A DNA stretch of 64,000 nt from Alnus glutinosa (taxonomy: Eukaryota > Streptophyta > Magnoliopsida > Fagales > Betulaceae), in contig NC_084891.1 in the NCBI RefSeq assembly GCF_958979055.1, forward strand, positions 20,524,001-20,588,000. The letters are read 5' to 3'. The translations under genes were made by a program, and so were the position numbers. The notes under the pieces are model-generated. The model had not been told where the DNA came from, ran no database searches, and worked only from the letters and a program-made list of their open reading frames with translations. Shown piece by piece: positions 1 to 12,010 of this stretch. Each line of letters starts with the position of its first letter. Within the stretch, counting starts at the first letter, position 1.

Positions 1-59
1 AATCTCCTTAAACAATAGCAAAATTAAAAATTAAAAAGCTAAATATTCATTTTTCTCAT

Positions 60-520
60 TCTTTAAAGATAAATGTTTATGGCTATATATATTTGATATA
101 CACTTAGGTTTATGGCTATATATAGTACATACACTTAGAGTTAGGGTTTATGGCTATATATAGTATATACGGTTAGGGTTTATAGATATATATAGTATAT
201 ACATTTATGGTTAGAGTTTATAGCTATATATAGTATATAGGGTTAGGGTTTATAGATATATATAGTATATACATTTATGGGTGTTGTTTATAGGTATATA
301 TAGTACATACACTCAAGATATCTATTAAGGTTATGGTTTATGGCTATATATAGTATATACACGATGAGGTTAGGGGTTTTCGAGTTTAATTTTTTGGTTA
401 GGGTTTAGTTTTAATTTAGGGTTTAGTATAGTATATCTATATATATACTTAGTGTTAGGGTTTAAATTTATGGTTAGGATTTAGTTTTGATTTATAGTTT
501 ACGGTTTAGTTTTAGGGCTT
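60..520. repeat. Telomere-like AT-rich minisatellite
   Basis: About six imperfect copies of a unit of roughly 55-60 bp combine TTAGGGTTTAT, which resembles the plant telomere repeat TTTAGGG, with a TATATATAGTATATAC tract. The clearest copies lie between 100 and 360. Past 370 the array decays into scattered GGGTTTAG and GGTTAGGG words. No ORF or gene signal overlaps it. It could be an interstitial telomere-derived array or an AT minisatellite that gained the motif by chance. Confidence 0.7.
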
Positions 521-710
521 ATGGTTGTACGGTTTTTTTTATTTTTTTGATGAATAGGGTTGCATGGTTTTTTATTTTTTTGATGAATAGGTTTGCATGG
601 TTGCATGGGTTTGTATTTGTAGCAAGTGAATAACTTATACATACATTTATATAAATAATAATTTATATATAATTATAATATATTTTACTTATTAAATATA
701 TAATACAATT

Positions 711-739
711 GGAGACGTGTATTTTAAATACACGTCTCC
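711..739. repeat. Near-perfect 29-bp palindrome
   Basis: GGAGACGTGTA and its complement TACACGTCTCC flank a short A/T centre. Further ACACGT words follow at 750-785. It resembles subterminal repeats of CACTA elements and matches in style the ACACGTGGC inverted repeats at 4916-5135. Confidence 0.6.
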
Positions 740-873
740 AATTGAAGATGTGTTATAATAACACGTCGTCGATTGGACACGTGTACGTTCGTTTGGCCAG
801 ACACACTGCGAGGGAGTTCTCCCGCGCGCCACCTGGCCATCCGTGCATATTATTTTAAATTTATATTAATATA

Positions 874-925
<52 letters not shown>

Positions 926-928
<3 letters not shown>

Positions 929-1420
929 GTAATTACCTTTTCCCCCCATCAACTACCAGCCATTGTCAACATGCCCCCATGAACTGACACCTCGACCAAA
1001 AGAGAGCATCCAGCTACCATCGTTACCCACTTTGCCCCCATCCGTCAGTCTAATTCACACAAAGACCAAAATGCCCTCTACAGTAATTAATAAAAAAATA
1101 TTAAAATTAATATTTAAAAAAAAAAACTAAAAAAGGGCGCCACCCTTAGATTAATTTTTGTTTTTGTTTTTTTTTTTAAAACAAAAAAATATATTAATTT
1201 TAATATTTTTTTATTAATTACTGTAGAGGGCATTTTGGTCTTTAAACAAAAATTAACGCTCAAAAATGGAATATTCCATCCAAGTTAACGGAATCTTCTG
1301 GCGGATGGGGGCAAAGTGGGTAACGATGGTAGTTGGATGCTCTCTTTTGGTCGAGGTGTCAGTTCATGGGGGCATGTTGACAATGGCTGGTAGTTGATGG
1401 GAAGAAAAGGTAATTATCCC
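926..1420. mobile_element. Foldback MITE with very long terminal inverted repeats
   Basis: The left arm starts GGGGTAATTACCTTTTC and the right arm ends with its near complement before GGTAATTATCCC. Pairing continues inward through the CAACTACCAGCCATTGTCAA, GTTACCCACTTTGCCCCCAT and AGGGCATTTTGGTC blocks, so almost the whole 495 bp can form one hairpin with a short A/T-rich loop near 1110-1180. It carries no coding capacity. Both flanks are (AT)n, which hides the target duplication. The terminus style is that of Mutator-like MITEs, but the superfamily is inferred. Confidence 0.8.
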
Positions 1421-1440
1421 ATATATATATATATATATAA

Positions 1441-1479
1441 TAGAAATGGGTAGCTTCCTCTAGAAGCTACCCATTTCTA
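1441..1479. repeat. 17-bp perfect inverted repeat
   Basis: TAGAAATGGGTAGCTTC is followed five bases later by its exact complement. It lies just after the MITE and before a CT-rich leader-like tract. Function is unknown; it could be a cruciform, a tiny foldback or an insertion scar. Confidence 0.7.
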
Positions 1480-1483
1480 CGAA

Positions 1484-1641
1484 CTCTCTCTCTCTCTCCG
1501 TCGAGCTCAGCCCGTTACTGTGCCTCCGACCTTGTCTCTGCCGTGGTGACCGTCCACCACCGATCACCTCTCTCTCTCACCGACTGTTTCTCTCTCTCTC
1601 TCCCTCTCTCTCACGTATATATACACGGGTACCAGATCTAA

Positions 1642-1697
<56 letters not shown>
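1484..1697. repeat. CT-rich tract with (CT)n microsatellite
   Basis: Several CT clusters end in an uninterrupted (CT)n run at about 1644-1697. Such tracts are common in plant promoters and 5' leaders. Here it precedes the transposase-like gene and may be its former leader. A pure T run of about 37 bases follows at 2099-2135. Confidence 0.75.
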
Positions 1698-1700
<3 letters not shown>

Positions 1701-2096
1701 GGGACTACTATCCGGCAGCTGGGCACGGCCGTGCGTCAATTTGCTCCGGTAATCTTCTTGTTCCTCTAGCTCTCTATCTACCGGCCGGTTTCTACATATA
1801 TATTTTTCTCAGTTTTTTAACTTCTTTTTCCTCCATATATGCAGGTGTATATATATATAAGCAACCCTAAATCCATAAACCCTGAAATTTTTTATTGTTT
1901 GTATTTATTTTTTCCTTCTACATGTATATCCGGCTGTGTTCATTTCCTTGTGATATATATATTGTTGAGGATTGTATTTTTGTTGAGGATTGTATTTTTG
2001 TTGAGCATATGCTAAGGTTGTAATATTTTTTTTATTATTCCCATTTTTTTTGCTCCAATGTTACTGACTTGTTGAAAGTTGTAAACATATAATTTG

Positions 2097-2136
<40 letters not shown>

Positions 2137-2564
2137 TTTTTATGGACTAGGTATTTCGGTCGATAAGTATTAATTTGGTTAATTAATTTTATTTTTTTTT
2201 AACAATGCTGCATGTGAAAAAATTTGATTAGGGTTTAATTTATTTACTTTTTTTTTAAGCCACGAATTTTTTCACTATGTTGTTGTGTTTTTAGTGTTTA
2301 TAATTTGATTTTTGTAATGATTGATTTGAGAGGTTTTATATACATATTTTAATGTGTTATTATGAATTTAGGAGTTTTTTTGTTAGTGAAAAAAATCAAA
2401 CAATATCCGCCATTAGTTTCCCGTTATAAACCAACGATGACAGTTTTGAAAATGATAAATTAAAAAAAAAAAAGAACTTTCCGTATACATATACTCCACC
2501 TACGCCGTGTAACCCTGATAGTGAGACACAGGATGATAGGGTTCTTCTGTCATAGACCGGGGAG

Positions 2565-4456
2565 ATGCAGATGCCGGCTGTGGGGTTGGGACAGATACCA
2601 ACACATCTAGCGATGCAGGGCTAGATTATGGGGTTGAGACAGATGCCAGCATCGGTAGCGAATCAGGGCCCGGGGCCTGAAGAGAGCCAGGTGCCTTTAT
2701 CTGGTGAGAGACAGGTGCCTTTATCTGATGAGAGCCAGGTGCCACTGGCCGGTGAGAGCCAAATGCCAGATTTGGGGGGGAGCCAGCTTCCACATGAGGG
2801 GGACGTTGCGATGTTGGGTCCCGATGATTTGGCCCCCGATAGCCCCCAGGATATGCTTTCAAGGATGATGAGCAGCCTCCCCCAGTGGGAGGGGTTGGCG
2901 AGGAGGTCGCAGGCGACCCAGCGACCCAGCGCATAGAGATTGACTAGATTCGGTTGATAGGTAAGTACAATCGGTTTAGGCGGGCTGAGGGCATGCTTAT
3001 TAGGAGTGGGTCATTCATACATATGCGGGAAAAATGGGCCAAAGTCGATAAGCAGATTAAAAAGGCTATGTGGCACGCGCTGATGGTATGGTTATGAATC
3101 TATTTATTTATTTATTTAAATTAAATCTAAGATTAAGTTTCTCTTGAAGGTTTAAAAATTAATGCTTACATTGAATGTGCAGGAGGAGTTCCGTCTACCT
3201 GTATCAGTAGATAGTGCAGGGCACAACAGGAAGCGTTGAATGATATTGGCCGCAAGCACCGCTCGTGGAAGTCAAAGTTCAAAACCAAGCTAAAAATTCA
3301 AGACGGTGACACACCCGATATTATACGTGCGAGAGTGCCAGTCAGATTTTTGGAGAAGTATGACGCAGAAGATGTGGAGTTCCTGCTGACCGACTGGTGC
3401 ACTGAGCAAAAAAGGGTATGTAGGTCTTTGATTGTATGACATAAAAATGTTGTGTTTTTTAGTAAATTAGTTAATTTAATTTTGATTACTAATTTAATTG
3501 TGTCAATACTTACATTTTTACCATCATGTTCAATGCGTAGGCGACCTCTGAACAGATGAAGCGTTTGCGCAAGCAGAATGACCTCCCCCATTGTACAGGA
3601 TCTAAAAGTTATGTTAGATTTAATCACGAGGAGGTATGAACAAATATATGTAAATACAATATTTGTTGCCAATTGTTGCTAATTGTCACTATTTTCTCGC
3701 TTTCTGTTTGTTATATATTTCAACTGGATGGCGACAGGCATGTACATGTGTATTTTATGTTGATGACGTACAGGAGAGGATGGCGCAGAATTTATCCACT
3801 GATCTCACCGCCACGCAGAGCGTCTCACAAGACACGGTGCGTTGGGCACCGAACGACGCGTACGAACAGGCGATTGGGAGGCCTGAGTACGCGGGGAGGG
3901 TTCGGCAGGTTGGGTTGAACGTTACTCCTGTTCGTGGGACGTGTTTCGCGTACAGGTCTCGTTCACAGGGGGCTCCATCAGATAGCACGTCCCAGGCTTT
4001 GGCTAAAAATACCCGGGAGGTGGCGGATTTGCGGGCAGAGCTATGTGCCGAGCGAGAGAGAAACGATATCTTGGAGCAGCGCATGCGAGGGTTCGAGGCA
4101 TTCATGGCCTCGCATGGCACAGGAGGTGCTCAGCAAGGTTCACCTGCAAACGTAGGTAGCACGTCGTCAGTTAGTAGTGCATCTGCAGGTATGATTCATA
4201 TTGTGTATATGAAATTAATTTAAATTTCTTTTCATTAATTGTCATACTTTGCGTATAGTATTGTATATTATAAGTGTATTTATTATTTGCAGGTAATGCG
4301 ACAACAATTGGTCCGTTGTCGCCCTCTGGACGACGGCTGAGCCAACACTCCCCTGTCGGGACACCATCGCCTATTACACCGTCCATTGTGCAGCAATCGC
4401 CGGGTGGCCAGTATACTCCTGCGAGGGTACCGCAGAGACGCCCTTCCGAGTCGTAG
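2565..4456 (+). pseudogene. Transposase_24 / Ptta-type CACTA protein gene, frame-broken
   Basis: Recognisable exon pieces lie in order. Around 2565-2936 is a repetitive stretch with repeated QVPL units, interrupted by an in-frame TAG at 2622. Around 2995-3087 comes a segment containing [19 protein letters not shown]. Then follow 3183-3417 ([15 protein letters not shown]), 3541-3633 (the family hallmark [11 protein letters not shown], compare PHRTGSKSF), 3774-4188 ([18 protein letters not shown] and a coiled-coil-like [11 protein letters not shown]) and 4293-4456, ending at TAG. GT and AG dinucleotides sit at the expected exon edges. Within the third piece the frame must shift by one base between [10 protein letters not shown] and ALNDIGRKH, so the gene looks disabled, although its 3' half reads cleanly. 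The family is found in plant En/Spm-type elements; its exact role in transposition is not established here. Confidence 0.7.
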
Positions 4457-5157
4457 ATATTTTATGTAATTATTTTTGGTTTGTGAAGATATGTATAGTT
4501 AACAAATATGTTATTAATTATTGATATGTGTAATTTCATTTTGTTCTATTTTGGGGTAAAATAGATTTTGCGATATTTTAGGCCGGCAATAACAAAATTA
4601 CTGCAAAAAAAGAAATTACAAAATAAATTTCAAAAATAATTAGCCTAAATAAAAATACAATTAGGTATTTAAAAAATAATACAATTAAAAATTAAATGAA
4701 ATAAAAATACAATTAAAAATTAAATGAAATAAAAATACAATTAGAAATTAAATAAAATAAAAATACAATTAAAAATTAAATAAAATAAAAATACAATTAA
4801 AATTTGAAAAAGGAATAAAAATAAAAATTTAATTAATTCGAAAATTATATTAAATAATTAGATTTAATATATGAAATAATTTTATTTAAATAAAAAATAT
4901 AATTAAAAAAAGGACAACAGTCTGCCACGTGTATTATGATACACGTGCCACGAGTATTTTAATACTCGTGGCAGTCTGGCCACGTGTATCATAATACATG
5001 TGTCCCTGTACACGCGGCCAAATGTGCATTTAGCTACAACCGAATCTAACACGCGCGGAACACGTCATCAATGACACGTGGCAACCTGTTAGCCACGTGT
5101 ACAGTGTCCGTACACGTGGCTAACTGAACGTGGCCAATTACTTGATTTTTTGTAGTG

Positions 5158-6949
5158 CTAAAGCCTCACGATCAAGATTTTTCTAAAAGCCATGATTTTT
5201 TCATCAACCAAACAGATTGTAGAGATAGAGAGTGAAAATGATCCCTTTTTGTGTTCTCCGATGACTGGTGTAGTGGGCGTTTTCCGACGAGTTGTTGAGT
5301 TGTTGGAGATGAAGGTTTTTGTTTGGCCGAAAGATATGGTGTTTTGATTCTATTATTTTGTATAGTGTTTTTATGATGTGTTAAATTTTTAGTGGAGGCT
5401 GTAAAACTAGTGTTTTACAGCCCATCCTTATAGTTGGGGCTCTCATTTAAAATATGCGATTTGAAAAAGTGATTTTTAAAAATACAGTTAAGTGTTTTGC
5501 AAAATCGCAGTTTACTATTAACCTTTAAAATTTTGAGTTTTAAAAAAAGCACTTTCTTACTTGCAATTTGAAAAAGTAAAATTTCTGCGTTTTCAAATCG
5601 CATTTTTTAAAAACACAGTTTCCAAACGATTCATGTTTTACAATTTCGTTTAAAATCGCATTTTTTATATATAAAAAACGCAATCTCAAACATACCCTTA
5701 GTACGGATAGGCCATTCACATTCTTTCCTGTTAAGTTGTTCCATTTATATTAGAAGATAAATTCAAAAAAAAAAAAAATTATCTTAAAAGATTAGTATTT
5801 CTGTGCCTAAATGGTTAGTGTTAATTAATAGTTACTCAGTTAGGGATGCCGTATTTGAAAAGACAGGTGACAATTAATTTAATGAAGGCAAGTTTGAAGA
5901 TATATTACTTGACTCGACTAACTGATTGGTCACTATAATCAGATAATTTTTGTACGATTATTATTTGTTAATTTTCTAAAATTGCTTTCAGAATTGTTCA
6001 TCAATTTTTCAGGAAGCACAAGTTGTTGCGTATTATTGCGTGTTTCCCATTCTTCATCCTAAAAGCTTGCCCATTAATTCATAGGGTTTCAGCTTAGATC
6101 AATAAAACCTTGGATCACATGCATGAACAATTATGTATGGTAATTAATCAAAAAGAGGACATAAACAGGATGGAGTTTGCAAAATAATATTTCCTTTTCT
6201 TTTTTTTTTTTGCTTTTTTTTTTTTTTTTTTTTTGGGGGGGGGATGAAACTTATTCTTCTCTTTTTTTTTTGTCTACATCAGTTCGAACAATGAATATTT
6301 CACTCGACTTAAATTACGTACAACCGCAACTATCGCCCGCTGCCGACACTTCCACTTTCCATCACCGCCACCGCTCTTTGTTGGTAGGCCCGGTACTAGT
6401 GTCCTTTGCCGAGACCACCACCCTTCGCATTTACTACCATCCTCCACCATCATCACTGCCCTCCTCCCTTCACAACCCTCTACTAACCATGAATTTTTCT
6501 GTTTTCTTTCTTGATAAATTGGGTTATTCGTGGTGATTTTGGACAGGTGGCTAAACACCAAAAATGATTTCAAACATTACTCTCAATGGAAAATAAGTGG
6601 TTGTCCTCGAAAATATTCTCTCTTAAAAAGCATTTTACATCCAAACAGTGCTTCAAATGCTAAATCTCTTTCTACATGGCAGACGGTTAATTCGTGTAAA
6701 AAAAAAATAAAAAAAAAAAGGAAGAAGAAAAAGAAAGCCTCTAATACTTCAAGCTGATCTTTATCAAACAACACAAGTGCCCATACCTTAAATTTGTGAA
6801 CATGGTAAAAAAAAAAAAAAAAAAATGTGTGTGATTGACACTAGCAAAATCTGAATCAAAGTTTGGTTTAAGTTTTTAAAAATGGGCAATAATTGCAATT
6901 CTTCCTCAATCTCCATCAGAAATATACCAACGTTGATGGATGTGCAAGT
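5158..6949. other. Intergenic; MITE remnant, no gene
   Basis: A short palindrome (GGCTGTAAAAC and its complement) lies at 5397-5422. At 5440-5700 is an A/T-rich MITE-like remnant with repeated AAATCGCATTTT words that ends CAAACATACCCTTAG. Positions 6190-6280 and 6700-6730 are T- and A-runs that create spurious ORFs. I see no convincing coding sequence. The last few hundred bases before 6950 are probably 3' UTR and downstream sequence of the phosphatase gene. Confidence 0.5.
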
Positions 6950-9900
6950 TTAGCTTGAAGTTAGTTCGAATGGAGGCAAACCCCAATCACTTGGGTTGAA
7001 ATCAAGCAGTGAGCTCAAAACTTGGTCAGCAGCATCATGATAAGAGCTATCCAGCTTTGGATCTGGTACCATAACCACAGACCTGTATATAAAATGTTAA
7101 AAAACCCAGCATCCATGAATAAGAAGAAACTATGCAGTTGAATTAAAACCTGTGTTTCTGATTTTTAAATGCATGTGTAATTGTAATTTTTGTTCTTTAT
7201 GCAGTTAGACAATTATGCAGCAATGGCCAATAATAATAAAGCAAAAGTAGAAAGTTAATCAACATAGAATATTTTTTATGACCTAATATGTTTACAGGTT
7301 TCAGCTGTCATCAAGAAAAATGATATGTCAAGAATTTTCTAGCTGACACTTTAGGAAAGGGGCCTTATTTGCCAAGATTTCTTATAAGAATCTAAAAAAG
7401 GTTTAGGGAGGATGTCCTTTAACTGTGTAACGACTCAGGGAAAGCACTAGTTACATCTGCGCTATCACTCCAAAAGGACTAGTCAAGTTGCAATTAGAGC
7501 TCCTTATAATCACTTATAAAACCCGGTCCCACCTATTAAGGAACCAATATAAGATTTAACACCCATGAACTCCTTTATAATCCACCCACTCCATATGGAC
7601 AATTCATTTTCCTAATGTAAGACTAACTTTATAGGATGTTACAATCTCCCCCATTCAAATCGCTAACTTCCTCGTTAGGGCCACGTAAGGAACCAATATG
7701 GGACTTAGCACCTATGAGCTCATTTATAATCCACTAACTCTATATGGGCAATTCTTCCCAGTGTGAGACTAATTTTAAAGAATGTCCCAATCTGCCCCAC
7801 TCAAATCGTTGACGTTCTCCTCAGAGCCACGTCATGTAGTGCTTTAGCCATGGTGTTACTAAGTTGTTTTGATACCATTTGTAACAACTCCAAAAAAGTA
7901 CTAGCCATATATGCACTATCACTCTGAAATGATTAATCAAGTTGCAATTGGTAATTTCTTAGAATCACTTATAAAGCCCAATTTCACCTAGTAAAGAATC
8001 AATGTAGGACTTAACACCCATGAGTTCGGACTTAAGACTCATGAATTCCTTTATAACTACCCACTCCATGTGAGCAATTCATCCTCCCAATATGAAACTA
8101 ACTTTCTAAGATGTCACAAATGGACAAAGAAAAAATTTGAGAAACGGGTGAGAATGGCAAAAAAAATGACACATAACAAAAATAACTTAAAACCTCTCAA
8201 GCAAGTAATGGCACACAAGCTGCCTTACCAAATGTGGTCCCTATTTTTAGCAAAAATGACAGCCTCCAATCAATTCCTCCAGGAATTAAACAAAATGAAG
8301 CAGCGTAATCAAATTTTTAAGGTCAATATTAGCAAATATCCATTAAAAAGAAAATTGTATGCTTGTTTCTTACAAAGAACTTGCATGAATGAGTTTCAAA
8401 TTAAAGGAACTCATCTGCTAGAATCTGGATGCACAGGCCACCAAAAACTCACTTGTGATTTTAAAGTATTATAGTTCTTTCTTATCATTTATTTGAGATA
8501 ATATTTTTTTTGATGAATAATTTATTTGAGATAATATTGGCCAAGTTTGTATATGTTTTTATTTTCTGTTTTCAAGACAAATATATTGACAAATTACCCA
8601 AAACACAAACAGTTTTATAAATATGTCTTCTCTCCTTGTAGGAATATTTTGGCAAAACATGTGCTTAACTTTTACCGGGGTGAGAGCCAACTTATCATTT
8701 AAAATAATAATTATAAAAAAAAAACAAAACAAGATTAGGGTGGCTGTGTGGCCATCCTTGTGCTGGTCAGTGTGGCTGTACAGACACCCGACTGAACCTT
8801 TTTTCTTATTTTTTTTTCTCTCCTTAATTTTCTATTTTTTACAAGTAAAACTCTACATACGTCTGGGTTTCTCAAAATAAGCAAGTGTACTATATATAAA
8901 AGAGTTTCTCAAATGTGGACCCCACAATAAAACTCTTAATAAAAATAGTTTTCACTTTTATATCGCATCATAACATTTTTACAAACAAAAAACAAAAAAT
9001 ACCTCTTTTTTTTTTTTTGATAAGTAAAAACAAAAAATACATCTCAAAACACATTTAACGACCCATTATTTTCAACCCCTTGTTAACATACTCAGTGGGG
9101 GAACTAGAGGGGGACTGGTGGGGCCATGGCCCCCCTATAGCAAAAGAATTTGTAAAAAATGCATTTTTTTTAACTTTTAAACTTGTTAAAAAAACACATT
9201 TTATGTCTTGTTTTTCAACTTTGTCCCCTTAAGAATATTTTACTACAGAATGGGGCCCCTAGAACCACTTTCTAGTTTCGTCCTTGAACATACTGAACTG
9301 GAAGGTAAGTGGTTACCATTAGACTTGTTCCATTAAAGTTACGTTTAGTACGCAAAATGACTATTTTATTAGGAAAATTAATAGTTTTTATAAAAAATAA
9401 AAGAATGTAGAATAAAATAGCTTTGGAATAACCATTTTCATTGCCCATGAGGGAATGACTATTTCAAGTGTTAGATGCTTATCATATACTCCAATACTAA
9501 GGTTATTATATTTCACATTCTTCCATCTCTAATAAAAGCTATTCATTTTTTCTAATAGAATAGTCGTTTCGTGTACCAAACATAACCTAAGTATTGCCAA
9601 GTCACCAGCATCAAGTCAAAGTAAAAAGGTAAGATATAGCGGTAACATATCGATAATCTCTGAAACACTAATACCAACATAGTAATGGATGCTATATGAT
9701 ATAGATAAGACGATTTAAAAATTCAAGAAAAACTAGGATACAATACGATTAGGGCATGTATATCAATTTTTTATTTAGAAGAACAAGCACCAAAAGGATA
9801 AAGAACATATCTACGACTAATATTCAAGCAATAATAGATTTTAAAAAAAAAAAAAAAATTGAATCTAAAATAAGTATAATTCATGTTTAGCATTTATATA

Positions 9901-11973
9901 TATCCTCAAATTCATGAAATTTTTTTTTTTTTGATAAGTAAGAAAACTTTATTAAAAAAGCGAAAAGCGCCCCTAAGTATAGAGGAAGTATACACAGGAA
10001 CAACCCAGCTAACCCACAAAAGAAAACCCACAAGGACCTACGCACAGACCATACCCAATGCCCCCAAAAACTCAAAATTCAGAAGATACTCCCATAAAGC
10101 CCAAACTACAAAAAAACCCACCCAAATTCATGAATATTCCTAAAATGACATTAATTAAATCACTATTTGATCTTTCAAATTTTAAAAAACAAAGTATTCA
10201 GATCCTTTATTCCTACATTTGATCCCAACACATTTAAAAATAACATCTAGAGCCCCTTTTTTTTTTATTAAGAAAAGTTATTTTGACCCCAACCGTGTTT
10301 AGCCGTATTGTCAAAAGTATCATGTTGTGCTCCAAAGCATCCGACTTAAAATTTAATCTTTTTTCTTTTAAAAATTAAAAAATAAAAAATAAAAAAAATT
10401 CATGGACACGTATCTGGCATGTACTACGTCTGAGTCATATCCGTGTATGAGCAATGTCAAACAGAGATACTTCTGACTTCTAAATATCCATGCTTCCTAG
10501 TTGATTGTTAAGCAATTCTTTTCATTCTAACACTAACTTATTTATACATAAGAAATATAAACCACCAATCAAATTTAGAGTGGAGATGTTAATGAACTTT
10601 GGCACGTTGTGGACAAAATAAATTACCAATAACATAATTATCATTAATTTTCAAAGGTGAAAAGAAAAAATATCAATAAATGCACTTACATCCCAGCATT
10701 CTTAGCTGCATGAACTCCGGATGGCGCATCTTCAAACACAAGAATTTTATGTGAATCTACAGGGCCACCCTGCAGAACCACAAATTTGTCATGAGACATT
10801 ATATTGGCATTCATGGGTATAATTTTAAAAAAAATAAAAATAAAAAATAATAATAATAATAACGAGTAAGCAAAGAACATACCAAAAAATAATTTCCAGT
10901 AGAGAATACTGTCAACAATCAAAGTCAGAAATGAACATTTGTCAGATGGTTATACCTCAAATCTCTTGGCAGCAGCAAGGAATATATCTGGTGATGGCTT
11001 GCCCTGTTTAACTTCTGGATCATCACCAAGAACAACATGATGCATCAATGAAAAAAGTTCACCATGTTGTTGTGTTTTCAATTCAAAATGCCGCCTGTGA
11101 GAACTGTAAGGTACATTCTCAAATGAGTAATGCTTGTGAAATTCCATAAATTTTGCATCAAAACTAAAATAAATTGGAAATGTGCTGCAACAAGAACTAG
11201 TCCCAAAAACAAAAAAAAAAAATTCAATTTAAAACACATTAAATGTGAGAAAGGTGAATAAACTGTACCCTGTTGCCAAGCAAATTGGGATTCCCTTTGC
11301 ATGAAGATGTCTGACCAAGCGGCTAGCCCCTACACATATATATGAAACCTTTCAGCACACATTTGGGTAGTCTGCATAAGTTTGAAGATTGTTTCTAAAG
11401 CTACTGTCAATGTCACCAACAACAATTTAACCATTATGCCACACCCCAGATACTTTTCATTTGTTAATGTGTTATTAACAGCTCCAGAACTCCAAATCTC
11501 GCAGTGTCTCGTCAAATCACTTCATCTTGTCTTTCATTTTATTGAAGATTAGAATCACCATAGAAGATGGAATGATAACTTTTACCCTGAAAACAATATG
11601 ATAATTAACCATGTTGGAAAATCATCAGAAATGTCAACTACAGAACCTTTGATCCTTAAATTTATCAATGCCCCAAAGAAAATCAACACAAGCAAGGAAA
11701 TAGTACAATATTGTTCACGAACTACTCACGTAGAGAGCAATTCCATCTACGAAGTCCTTGACTCTTTAGAACCTCAACACCAGACACTCATCGCATTAGT
11801 TAACATATACTTCCTAAAACATTTCTCATCTCTTGATGACACTCCAAAACTCGTGATTTTGACCAAAAGAGAGTGAGGGAAGAAACTATACAGAAACAAT
11901 CAATGAGCGCTCCCATCACTTCCACCATCCCATTACCAAAGATCTAAGCATCTGTTTTGGTTTAGTTCAGGGA

Positions 11974-12010
<37 letters not shown>

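Larger units (their letters stand above)
711..5157 (+). mobile_element. Decayed CACTA (En/Spm-like) DNA transposon, 5' end not found
   Basis: The right end at 5143-5157 reads TGATTTTTTGTAGTG, the reverse complement of the classic plant CACTA terminus CACTACAAAAAA. Next to it, 4916-5135 is packed with inverted copies of CCACGTGTA/TACACGTGG, as expected of CACTA subterminal repeats. Similar ACACGT words stand at 711-800. Between them lies a gene of the plant Transposase_24 type. I cannot find a matching CACTA left terminus, so the left boundary is set at the first subterminal-like palindrome and is uncertain. A foldback MITE at 926-1420 sits inside. The three bases after the right end are CTA, but without the left end a 3-bp target duplication cannot be tested. 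Confidence 0.6.

Noticed and set aside
6177..6774. 119- and 99-codon frames near long T and A runs
   Set aside because: The translations are homopolymer artefacts and simple repeats, with no domain on either strand.
8070..8474. 134-codon plus-strand frame
   Set aside because: It lies inside the GPP last intron, antisense, and begins in repeat sequence. Lysine-rich AT-driven composition, no domain.
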